From assembly GCA_006535965.1 (NCBI GenBank), contig QEAR01000022.1:124001-188000 (forward strand): a stretch of 64,000 nucleotides of DNA, in the 5' to 3' direction. Position 1 is the first letter of the stretch, and each line of letters begins with the position of its first letter. Of this stretch, positions 11,205 to 21,279 are shown one piece after another. The notes below the pieces were generated by a model. It made no database searches, was not told where the DNA came from, and saw only the letters and a list, made by a program, of their open reading frames with translations. The translations under genes were made by a program, and so were the position numbers. This DNA is from Spizellomyces sp. 'palustris' (lineage: Eukaryota; Chytridiomycota; Chytridiomycetes; Spizellomycetales; Spizellomycetaceae).

Positions 11205-11522
11205 CTAATATGACGGCGGGGAGATATCCACTACGTTATCACTCTTCAGGACCTCTAGTTGTCGTCGTCCTTTTCTCAGCATGAACTCGATCGTAGAGAT
11301 GTCCCTCTGAGATACGCTGGAAGCATCCTGCCTGAATTGAGACCGTATGTACGTGTAGAAATGATCTCGCGACGACTGCAAAGTCAAATAGATTACGACA
11401 AGGAGCACGAGGCTCAGCAACAGTACAGAGGTAAATACCTCAGGTTTTGTTCGAACTACACGCAGCAAGGAGCGATATAAGTCCAAGACATCCCGCTGCA
11501 GTCCCGTCCGCCGGATAGTCAT
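11205..11522 (-). CDS. SDHAF1: Succinate dehydrogenase assembly factor 1 (LYR-motif protein)
   Basis: Exon 1 is 11522-11439 and exon 2 is 11375-11205, giving 84 residues. The N-terminal LQRDVLDLYRSLLR contains the LYR motif, which docks the Fe-S transfer machinery. FRQDASSVSQRDISTIEFML, followed by a short basic segment with Arg-Arg and Leu-Glu-Val-Leu, matches the family's DxxxIEYLxRRGRRQLxLL pattern. SDHAF1 helps load Fe-S clusters into the SDHB subunit of complex II in the matrix. The 63-nt intron (11376-11438) is a multiple of three and has no stop. Unspliced, the frame stays open as a 105-residue product with a hydrophobic insert between KPE and SSRDHFY. Family length and alignment favour splicing. 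It is divergent from the mitochondrial ribosomal gene bL12m. Confidence 0.88.
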   Translation of the reverse strand: MTIRRTGLQRDVLDLYRSLLRVVRTKPEVFTSVLLLSLVLLVVIYLTLQSSRDHFYTYIRSQFRQDASSVSQRDISTIEFMLRKGRRQLEVLKSDNVVDISPPSY

Positions 11523-11935
11523 GACAAACGCAAGTCGCGGACGTGGGCGAGAGCGACTCGCGTTTGGTCATTTGTTGCTATGGTGATTCCTGTAGGTTGC
11601 CATGCCTGTCGAAATTTTGAACTCGGCAGACTTTGGAGGAGCGACGGCGTCAGTAGCAAGATCACTGTTTATTCTTTTGCCAAAATGGTATGCTTTGCAT
11701 GGCCTGGTGCTTTGTCTGCTGTTGAGGAGGATTGTCTATAAGTTGTGAGGAATTAATGTCTGTGGATATTGCTATTTCAGTCATTTGTAGCACGAAACAT
11801 CGCGAGTGTTGCCCGGCCCATTTGCCGACAAACAATGTGAGCATTGAGGATTGATATAGGGTATATAGTGGGGACGATAGGGTATATAGGCTAGTGCACT
11901 TGTCTGTGAGAAGTCTTGGCGGGGTAGCCGAGCGG
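11523..11935. promoter_or_regulatory. Divergent intergenic region between SDHAF1 and bL12m
   Basis: A 413-bp spacer holds the 5' ends of both genes and no supportable ORF. Near the bL12m side a short direct repeat occurs, ATAGGGTATATAG at about 11855-11867 and again at about 11877-11889. These may be TATA-type elements. The last bases before the bL12m ATG (GGCGGGGTAGCCGAGCGG) resemble the 5' end of a class II tRNA, but the similarity stops there. Confidence 0.4.
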
Positions 11936-12744
11936 ATGATGATGTGAGAGCTCTTCTGAAGACCTAGAATTGCCGTGTTTATGGCGCTGCGTCAACAAGC
12001 GCTTTTCGTTAACGGACTGTCTTTCTTTTTCCGATTAGTCTCCGCACCACCTGCACCCCCATCCTCCCAGCCGCCGTCCGCACCTTCGCCTCTACTCCCT
12101 CCACACGACAAGAGCAGGTTGATCCCAAGATCACAAAGATTGTGGATCAAATTGCAACCTTGACCTTGTTGGAGACGGCTGGGCTTGTGTCATCGCTGAA
12201 GGTAGGTGTGGATGACTTTAAAAGAAGAGAGGAACAGGTCATGATATGTATAAGATGTACTGATCGTCAGATTGAACGGAACAGGCGCGCCTGAACATCC
12301 AAGATATTGCCATGCCGGTTGCAGTCCCCGCGTCAGCTGGAAATGCGGCAGCCGCAGCTGCACCAGTCGCCGAGGTATAATCATGCCCATGTGGTGGTGC
12401 ATTTTCCGATTGCAGAAACGCGTGTTAACGCCGTGATTTCTTTACAGGAGAAGCCCGCTGAGAAGACAGAGTTCAAAGTGAAGCTAGAGAAGTTCGACGC
12501 CGCTTCTAAAGCAAAGATTATCAAGGAGATCAAGGGGATGATTCCCGGCGCTAATTTGGTTGAGGTGAGCAACAGTGTCGTGGTTGCCTTGTTTCTTGGT
12601 GATCCTGATCCCTTCTGATTGTACTAGGCCAAGAAATTTGTCGAGAGTGTGCCAAAGGTGATTCGAGAAAACGTGAACAAGGAAGATGCTGAAAAGATGA
12701 AGAAAACACTGGAAGCACTAGGGGCGACTGTCATTTTGGAATAG
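11936..12744 (+). CDS. MRPL12: Mitochondrial large-subunit ribosomal protein bL12m (L7/L12)
   Basis: Five exons join in phase to 164 residues: 11936-11943, 12039-12201, 12285-12374, 12448-12564 and 12628-12744. L12 forms the flexible stalk that recruits translation GTPases. The N-terminal dimerisation domain reads KIVDQIATLTLLETAGLVSS. After an Ala/Pro hinge, the C-terminal factor-binding domain includes KTEFKVKLEKFDAASKAKII, KEIKGMIPGANLVEAKKFVE and the end KTLEALGATVILE. Exon 2 supplies a presequence (LRTTCTPILPAAVRTFAS). The proposed first exon is only 8 nt (ATG ATG AT) with a good donor GTGAGA. An ATG at 11981 exists, but the piece from there to the acceptor is too short to splice cleanly, which is why I prefer the tiny exon. 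Confidence 0.88.
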
Positions 12745-12951
12745 AGGGAGGCTGTCTCCAGGAGGGGTTGTTGGCGGGTTGAAAGCCATCGTAATTATTT
12801 CATCCTTTGTATAGCAATTATAAAAACATAAGTCATGAAATTGACTGATTAGAGACGATATGTCAAAACGCGTAATCAACTGCCGTCATCACCCCCTGCA
12901 CTTGCACCGTCCATCATCCCCAAAGCGAATTTCGGACCCAGACAAGTATCC

Positions 12952-14076
12952 ATGACTCGCCCGCACCACCATAATAGACCACACTATCATCAAGGTGCAA
13001 CGTCGGCTACCCCGCTCCTGTATCCGTCCGCCCGACATCCCCCGCCACCAATTTCAAGTCCGTTCTTCCACCCTCTGTACATCCTCGATTACCTCTTCAC
13101 CTTCTTGCTCCTCGGTTTCTCCTTGTATCTTGATGCTGTTCCAGAACCTTTTCATCGCGACTTTCAGCTGAATGACCCCGAAATTGCATATCCGCGAAAG
13201 GGCGAAAGCGTTTCGAGGACATTGAGCTGGGTCATGGCTTTGGGCGGTGCAATGCTGGTAGTGACTTTGGTGTGGGTCGTGAGGCTTGCATGGTCTTCCA
13301 GAGGGGGAGATGAGGAAGACTGGTGGATGAAGCAGGAAGGTGCTGACGAAAAACAGTGGTGGATGGAGGTGGTTTTGAAAGACGTTCACCATGCCCTGTT
13401 GGTGAGTCCGAGCTTCAGACCTGGGACAATGTTTAGTGACAAAGAAGGCCCACATATTCTCTTCCTCAGGGGACATTAGTGTCTGTCACATTGACATTCT
13501 TCATAGTCACTGTTACCAAATTGCTCGTTGGGCGGCTACGTCCTGATTTTTTAGCTCGTTGTCAGCCAGATCCCATAACTTTAAATTGCCGCTCTAACGA
13601 TACGTCTGAGATTCGAAAAGGGCACATGTCGTTTCCGTCCGGTCACGCTTCTCGAACAGCGGCGGGACTTGGGTTCGCATGTTGGTATTTAGTGGCGGCC
13701 TTGGGTGTAGGATGCTTTGATGGACGAAGGCCTGAAGGACGTGTGTGGAGAGTGTTGATTTGCACACTGCCGTTACTGACTGTTTTGTATGTGGGTGAGT
13801 ACCATTGTGCATATCTTCCTTATTACCAATGGATTTTGTAGCTAACCGATACGCAACTCTATCTTTTGCTTACTAGCGGTATCCCGACTTCAGCAGAATA
13901 TGCATCATTGGGAAGACGTCTCAGTTGGGGCTTTACTTGGATTTACGATTTCATACATGTGCTATCGGTTTTATTATCCCAGTATCTGCGAAGGGAAGGG
14001 TCTGGCGGGACGACCAAAGGGAGGCGAAGGCAAGGGTCCGGAAGGAGAGGCCAGCGAGGAACGACCTGATGTGTAG
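12952..14076 (+). CDS. PAP2-type lipid phosphate phosphatase (DPP1/LPP1-like)
   Basis: Three exons, 12952-13401, 13470-13794 and 13877-14076, join in phase to 324 residues. The three signatures of the phosphatidate/diacylglycerol-pyrophosphate phosphatase superfamily are present in order: KLLVGRLRPDF (KxxxxxxRP), FPSGHAS (PSGH) and SRLQQNMHHWEDVSVGALLG (SRxxxxxHxxxD), with the catalytic His in the last two. Hydrophobic helices surround them (LDYLFTFLLLGFSLYL, VMALGGAMLVVTLVWVV, TLVSVTLTFFIVTV, YLVAALGVG). Such enzymes dephosphorylate phosphatidate, lyso-phosphatidate or DGPP in vacuolar or Golgi/ER membranes. The His/Pro-rich N-terminus and Gly/Lys-rich tail are low complexity. The substrate cannot be told from sequence. 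Confidence 0.92.
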
Positions 14077-14358
14077 GTAATTCATTGGTCGTAATCCACG
14101 CTGGATGACAGGCTAGGATGGGTCACAAGATCTTAGTAGAGACAGATATTAAGGTACATACAGGCGAAGTTGGAAATATGTAGCTGCCAGCATATGGACA
14201 AGCTTTCAACACTGCATGTACGATAGTTACTCCAGTTCACCTTGGCCGGCTTGATGCTCCAGCAGTAAATCCAAGGCAGATTGTACATCCCTTTGGTGCA
14301 CGGTGTACCGAACAACCCTTTCAGGCCCGTCCTTGGTCTTCATGTCACCTTTTAAATC

Positions 14359-14757
14359 TCATTTTCGGTCACCACCCTCCCCACCGCCTAGATCTTTCCC
14401 GCCAACACTACCAGAACTTCCCCTTCTCAATGTACTCAGTGTCCTTTCAATAATTTCATCATGCTCTGATTCCTGTCTCCGCAGCTCACGTTGAAGATCC
14501 TTCACGGCGGCTTCGAGGACTTGTATCTTCTGCGTGTGCCCTTCGGGAGGATTAGGAAGAGATGCGTTCTGTTTGTTTGACGGCAGCATAATCAATCAAA
14601 CACTTTGCAGGGTACATAGCGGTTGCACATGTAGTCGACGTACCTTGTTTTTCAGCACCTCAATGGTGCGCCGAAGCCCTCGAACTTCGAGGTCAAGCTC
14701 TGCTTCGCGGCCACGTTGCTGGATGAGTGCATCGGCGAGTTCCTCTTGGCTGCTCAT
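14359..14757 (-). CDS. Small coiled-coil protein of unknown function
   Basis: Two exons, 14757-14644 and 14568-14359, join in phase to 107 residues. Heptad-rich segments on both sides of the intron (ELADALIQQRGREAELDLEV and QVLEAAVKDLQRELRRQESE) predict a continuous coiled coil broken by NPPEGH. The tail is Gly/Ser-rich. An alternative upstream ATG at 14907 keeps the same frame and would add 50 residues of unremarkable sequence. I do not recognise a family. The gene is divergent from the axonemal gene CFAP70 across 243 bp, so co-expression with flagellar genes is possible but only inferred. About 280 bp to the PAP2 stop hold nothing I can support. Confidence 0.6.
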
Positions 14758-15000
14758 GGTTACTCGTGTAATGTGCGACGGACCATAGGATCCCTCTGTG
14801 TCGGCACCGGACACCACCCTGATTACGAAATCAGGCGGACTTGAACGATCGCGTCTGGTGCACGCGTCTTGGCTGTCAGCGCGCCATAACATTAAACGAG
14901 TCACCATTCGTAAGGCGATTACGGCTTATTGCAGGTAATACACAACGAATTGTTCATCATAAAGTGAATACTGCTAACAGAGAGATAGATTTCAAGTAGA

Positions 15001-18000
15001 ATGGCCGATCGAGGGGCTCGCTTGAAAGCCGGAGGTGCCAAACCTGGCAGTGGACGAACTAGTCGTCGGCCTAGTGTGACCTCATCCACCAACGTTCTCA
15101 ATGTCGCAAGACCAGAAGTAGCGGACGAACATGCGGGTGTGCCGACGATGGAAGGCGGAATTTTGCTTAATATCCTTTATCAATATTTTACTTGGTTATG
15201 GTTTTGCAAATGGAGTTTCTGTTGAAAGCCTTAACTCTTCTGATTACCCATCAAAGTGCTGTCCGCTAAAAACGTCAAGGGAGCTAAGGGAGATCACGTT
15301 AGCTCGTTTGTGAGAGTACAATTTGCAGACTTTGATTACAGGGAGGTGGGTTGACAGCAGCCGTGGGGAATCTGGATGTTGCTGAGGAAGATGCTGATGT
15401 GAGAGTCACCTAGTCGCCAGTGGTCATAGATAATCCCAACCCTCAGTATAATTTTGGAGTGAAGCAGTCCTTTCTTGTGGATGAGGTATTTGAAATATGT
15501 AGTGGAACATCAGGAGACAGTATACTGACGTCTAAACATCCTGTGGCAGACTCTTATCGACACATTTGCTAACAAGAAACTGCACTTCACTCTTATTGAA
15601 TCTCTTCCAAAAGAGAAGACCACGGTGCTTGGGGAAGGAGAATTGAGCATGTTTCCACATTTCTTCAAATATCCTGCGCGAGATCCAAATAACCCAGATG
15701 TATCACCACCGCCTCCACCGCTGTCTTTCAAGGCAACTGTACCCATCAGCTACGCAAATACACGACTGCTGGGAAAAGATGCGGACGAGCACACCAAAAA
15801 TGGACCAGAGTTTGACGTGGAGGTCATACTCTCGGCGCCTCTCATTGAACCCGAGGTGGTCGAAAATGGCACCTTCCTTACATTTAAAGTGGACGATGTT
15901 TTCCCTGTTCCAGATGAGTGGACATTAAAGGAAGGGAATGAGAAAGATTTGAATTCGAGTATGATGCGCGGCATATCGCTCAGTGCATGTCCAAAGATTG
16001 ATCTTCTACCATCTTGTTTTTATAGATATATACACATACACTCTGAATTTTATGGTACCAGCCGAATCCTCTCCAGAACGATTAGTTTCCATCCCAAACG
16101 GAACATTAATGGTCACTGATATACCGGTTGTGACAGGTAATTATCTTGATAACTATCCCTTGTCCAGTCTCAGAACCAATCGACATTCCATACTAGACGC
16201 GGCTCTCACTTCCCCGCAACCCATCATGATGCCCAAACCTGCTACAAGTAACCAGGGGACCAACTCTGCACAACTGGATTCTGAGACTCGCTATGTTCCA
16301 GCCCCAGGCGAAAACGACTCCGCAACTCAGCCCGTCCCTCCCACCCCATCTGAAAGGGAACGGCCAGTCTTTGCGGAAACCATCAAGAAAGTTTCGTGGG
16401 CCGCCACACATGTGGTCTGGATGCCACCCGAAGCGGTTATCCGGTTGAGGGAGAAGATTCAGAGTAAACACATGACGGAGGTCGAGGTACGAGTACCTGA
16501 GCACATTGAAAATAGCCTGCACTAAATGACGGCCTTGTCTATAAACAGTTTGTTCGAGAGGTTCAACCCAAGTTCGCCCACGTGGTAGACTCTAATGTAA
16601 ATAAATATCGCGGTCGAGCCATCATGGATATGTCTTCGCTCTTGTTTCCGCGAGTAATGGGCTTGAAAGGTCGCTGGCCGTTGGACGTGTTTGAACCACC
16701 AGCAAGTCCACTTAGCGACGGAATGGGTCTGAGCCAAGCACGTGGTGCATTGGCGAGTTCGACCACGACCTTGGACAGCCAAGCTCCTGGTCCGACGCCA
16801 AGCAAGAAGGGAAGGGGAGCAAAGGATGATGGTAAGGCGTGAAGTAGCATCTTCCCTAGAGATAGAGAGAATTGTCTATGTCAGAGTCGGAAGGGCCTGT
16901 GCTCAGAATGCTATTTTACAGCTTCTTCGAACCTATATAAAAGCTTGGGTACCAGTATCGGCCTTCAGCTGTTGCTGGAAAAACCTCTTCTCGACAAGAA
17001 GAAGCTACAGCCGGTATGTACAAGACGATTTTTGAACCTAATATCCACACGTGGAGACACTAAGATACTACTCGATATGACACCCAGATAACCAAATCAG
17101 TCAGTGACTTTATTCCCCGTCGCATAATTCCACCTCAACTTCTCTACGAAAAACGTTCGAAACGTGCCAACGAGGAGTACCTTACACAGGTTCAAGCGGT
17201 TGTTCGAAAGCTGGTCAAGGAATGTGAGACAGTACTGGTAGCGGAGGCAGAGAAACGCGGGGATTCTATTGATGGCATATCGGTCGCCTCAGAGACCTCG
17301 TCGGAGGAGCGCCAAGTGGGTAATGGGTTCGCAGATTTTCCCCCACCAGACCGCTTTTCTGATAGTGCTTTCCCGTGCAATGTAGCGGAGAAAGCGGCTT
17401 TTCTTTCATTTGAACAAGAGCGGAGCATACTTCATGTTCAAAGAGCAGTTGAAGGGAGCCGTGGTTGAGGTCGTGCGGGAGGTAAACAAACAGTTGTAAT
17501 GTGTCAATCTGTACCGGTTTCACTGATAGATGGCTTCCACTGACTCTAGCAATTCAAGCGCAAATCTCCCTTCGCATCTAAAAGCGAACTCCAACTGTTC
17601 ATGTCCGAGGTATACGTTTACCTCGTCGACCAAATGCATCTGCTGATCAACAAGGTATGAGATAGGGCTCGACCATGTTCCACAGTCAGCTTCAAACTCA
17701 TGGCTAAGGCAGATGTTCCGGGACAAATCTACGGCCTTTGTCGACCCAACCCTTACAAAGACCGCCGATTTCCAAACATTGAAGAATTTTGCTGACACGG
17801 CAGAAGTGGATCATCTTACGGATCTTGCCAGTAGGTACCACCAAGAGCGGATAGTAAAGTACGAGGATAGCATGCAGGCATGGTAGGGAAACGTTTAGTG
17901 CGTGCTGTCCTTTTTTCGTTCCAACTGAGTATTTATGTTCAGGTTTGACTACGGATGCTTTTGTATGCGAAATGGAATGATGTCGAAAGGCGAAGAATGC

Positions 18001-19710
18001 TTTCGTGAAATATTGTCAAAAAATCCCAAGCACATTCCAAGGTGCAGTTGTGGATGACATCACTTAAAAAATCTACTATTGACCATCTCTGCCATCACAT
18101 CCGACAGTTTGCTAGCATACGGCGCTCTATGTTGTATTCATGAACGCTTTGAAGAAGCGCGTGTTTACCTCGTAACGGCTGTGGAGCTGCAGCCCAAGTA
18201 TACATTGAGTTTGACACTGTTGGTGAGTTGAACTAAATGAATCTCGCAGTCTAGGCGTCAGTGATTGTAGATTCTGAGACATTCTACACTCTCCACCAGG
18301 GACTTTTCTATGATGTTATTAGTGAGGAAGAAGAGTCTGAAAACTATCTAATGGAGGCTGCAAAGCTACACAATAGCACTATGCCATCAGGTATAAGAGG
18401 GTTCTTTTCGATCATCCACTCTGTTAGCGCTCGATAAATTAACCAGCTACCAGATGCACCATCAATCTTCTTATTGGTAGCCGAGTTCCTCATACACTGC
18501 CATGCTGGACAGCTCGCAGAGCGTGCGCTTTCGCAAGTGGGTGTTTTTTCACTGTTTTCTACTTTCCGGGCACAGTTTAAGCCTAGTTCTTTAGGAAATC
18601 CTTGAAACTGGTCCTCGAGTTAAACCTTACCTACTTCTTAGTCAGCTTGAGGTCCAGCGCTCGAACTATAAGTTGGCAAACGAGCACCTGAAAGACGCAT
18701 TGGGCATTCAGCAAGATGAGCCAAACGTTTGGGCGGCTTTGGGTATGGGCAAAGTCTGTAAACGCATTATTTTCAGGCACATACTGATATGGTACAAAAG
18801 GTGACCTCCAGTACGTACAAAAGCTTTGGGATAGTGCTCAGGTGTCATACGAGACAGTGCTTTCCCTGTTACAAGGTAGCTGTTGCAGGATTATCGCTCT
18901 TCCGTGATACATGCATTTTGACCTTGCTGATCTGGCTCTCTTCAGAACCAACCAATATATCCATGGTGTACACTCGCCTTGGTTCAATATATCTTCGAAA
19001 TGCTGTCGAAAATGGCCGCATTGACATTTCAATGGCACGACTAGCCAAGTCCATGTACCTTCGAGCCAGTGGCATTGCCCCGAGCACCGCATCATGGCTT
19101 GGTGCTGGAAAAGCCTGCATGGCGATTGAAGATTGGGAAGAAGCTGAGGATGCCTTAGCGGTACTTACATTTACGCGCGAAAACTTTGGCTAAACAAAAG
19201 CAACATGTTTTCCTAAACTCCCTCTTTGTGGCTGTCAACAGGAAGCGAATGTTCTTAACAATCGCAATGCAGATGTATGGGCGTATCTAGCATTACTCAA
19301 CTTGAAGCTCAACCGCAGCTTTGAAGCAAATCAGTGTATCGCGCAAGCGCTACGATTGGGCATCAGAGATGCTGACGTCTTGCGGTAAGCAGCCGGATAC
19401 TCAAGTGCTATAACCTCTCTATGACTCTTTTTTTTAACCAACACTATTTATTAGAACGGTCGGCGATGCTCTTTTAAAAACCAGCAATCCAAAGGCCGCC
19501 GTGGAATGCTTCCGAATTTGTTTGGAACTTGATCCAGATAATGAATCAACGCGACAGGCATTTGAGGCATCGTTGAGGGCAGCTAGGGACGACTTAATAC
19601 AAGAGGAAGAGACCCAACCCGTCGATACTCTGACTCCAGACCAGAATAGCCCACAAGAATGCTCATTAGGAGCATACACCGCAACCAGGAGTACTGGATT
19701 GGCCATGTGA
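15001..19710 (+). CDS. CFAP70: Cilia- and flagella-associated protein 70 (C2-like domain plus TPRs)
   Basis: A large, intron-rich gene (well over a dozen exons). The N-terminus carries a C2-like domain: VLSAKNVKGAKGDHVSSFVR, then QFADFDYREV, NFGVKQSFLVDETLIDTF and FTLIESLPKEKTTVLGEGEL. The middle includes VSWAATHVVWMPPEAVIRLR, then SSLLFPRVMGLKGRWPLDVF and DFIPRRIIPPQLLYEKRSKR. From about 17870 to 19700 a series of TPR units follows, for example FDYGCFCMRNGMMSKGEECF, SLLAYGALCCIHERFEEARV and WAYLALLNLKLNRSFEANQC. C2 plus C-terminal TPR in this order is the CFAP70/TTC18 arrangement. CFAP70 is an axonemal protein at the base of the outer dynein arm that regulates flagellar beating. Individual splice sites in the 18-19.4 kb stretch are not all resolved here. 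This gene is strong evidence for a motile flagellum. Confidence 0.85.
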
Positions 19711-19876
19711 ATAATAAAAGATTTATGTAAAAACTACTGCTGGCCATCTTATTAAAACACTGAACATCTTAAGAATTACACGTGACTATCAAAGATTATG
19801 TAACATACAAAACTGTGCCGATCTGAACCAAAAGGACCACCGACAACGCCTGGTTGCATTGTCATTTTCGCCCATC

Positions 19877-21145
19877 ATGAATTCTCCCCGACCGCAACGC
19901 AAATCAAGGCCATCGCACGCGAGAGCACTTACCCAGGAAGCATTGATAGCGGACGAGGAGAATGTGTTACGGGACCAGAAGAGGCGGACCGTCTTCAAGC
20001 ACGTCTTTGATTCACCATTTCAATTTGAGTGGTGAGTTTTGCCAGCAGTCTAATAGAACTGAGACGCTTGCCTTTCCTTTGTTGGTTCTCTGATCGCTAT
20101 CACACCATGCTAGGCCTGCACTTAGTACGGAAGATAATGAGGAAATCCTGCAAGCGCTATGCAGGTATTGTACTTGACATGCAGGCAATTAGGGAGTCGG
20201 CGATCTGATACTCGGATTACCAGGCTCCTCACATCCGTAGGCGAACACCGACAGGGTCAGTGTGAACGAAGAAAGGAGGACGTTGCGCACAAAATTATTG
20301 CAAGGAAGCAGTCTCGAGCGGCCATTTTGGCTGCTGCTGTAAAACCTGCGACTCAGGAAGTGCCGCAGACATTAGATGAACTAGAAGCTGCTATGAAGAA
20401 GAAGAAAAAGAGGAAGGGCATGAGCGGTGGAGCCATTGAGGCCCCGGAAGTGCTCCCGAAACCGCTACTCAACCCACCCATTGATACCGGTATTGAGGCG
20501 CTTGCACCGCTGCAGGATATTGTTCTAGGCATCAACAAAGTTACTCGAATCCTCGAAGATTCTTGCACCACAGCTCAAACGTTCACAGCCAGCCAACTGC
20601 GTCTCGTATTCTTGTGCAGTGGAGATGTACCAGTTTCGCACCTGTATGCTCACATTCCAACGCTCACTTACCTGGCCGGAGACAATGTGTTACTATGTCC
20701 ATTTGCAAAAGGGGCAGAAGCTGCATTGGCAACAGCGTTAGGAATCAAGCGGCTGACCATTTTGGGTATTAAAGTAAGTTAGGATTGGAGACTACGGCTT
20801 CACCGTAGAATAACCGTGATACCTTGTGCTGTCTACTCCTAGAACGACACACCACGATTCGACGACCTCTGCGCTCTCGTCGCCTCGAGAATCTCTCCAC
20901 CCAATATACCGTGGTTGCAACGTCCATCAAATACAAATTCAGGTACCACAAAGTCGATAGCCAGGAGTGCCACATATTATCCATTGAGAATCAAAACAGT
21001 CAAAACATCGGCTCCTATCACACAAAGGAAGAACGGTAGGACACCAAAACATCAACACGCGCAGCGGCAAAATGCAACTACTGGACCAATTGGCAATTCG
21101 AAAGGTCTGATATCAACAAAGGATCGGGATAACGCTGGCGGGTGA
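19877..21145 (+). CDS. POP3: RNase P/MRP protein subunit Pop3-like (Rpp38 family)
   Basis: Four exons, 19877-20031, 20114-20164, 20224-20773 and 20843-21145, join in phase to 352 residues. The core has an L7Ae/Rpp38-like fold signature: LRLVFLCSGDVPVSHLYAHI, then PTLTYLAGDNVLLCPFAKGA and LATALGIKRLTILGI. Upstream there is a poly-lysine stretch (AMKKKKKRKGM), and the C-terminal exon is rich in basic and polar residues, suiting an RNA-bound nuclear or nucleolar protein. Pop3 helps process tRNA 5' leaders (RNase P) and pre-rRNA (RNase MRP). The start ATG begins MNSPRPQRKSRPSHARA. It could also be a more general L7Ae-like protein, but fungal Pop3 is the best match. Confidence 0.78.
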
Positions 21146-21279
21146 CCACGGATGTCCTCAATCCAGTTGTACATAGATAGATTTATGTTCGGTGTTTACA
21201 ATTAGACTTGCAAGGTAGACCATAATTATTTACAGAAGCTGCCGTTGTTGCTTCTCTCATTCATTTACCAGTATATATG

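Noticed and set aside
11917-11940. tRNA-Leu/Ser-like start (GGCGGGGTAGCCGAGCGG) just before bL12m
   Set aside because: Only the acceptor/D-arm part resembles a tRNA; no anticodon arm, T arm or closing acceptor strand follows. The bases fit better as the 5' UTR of bL12m.
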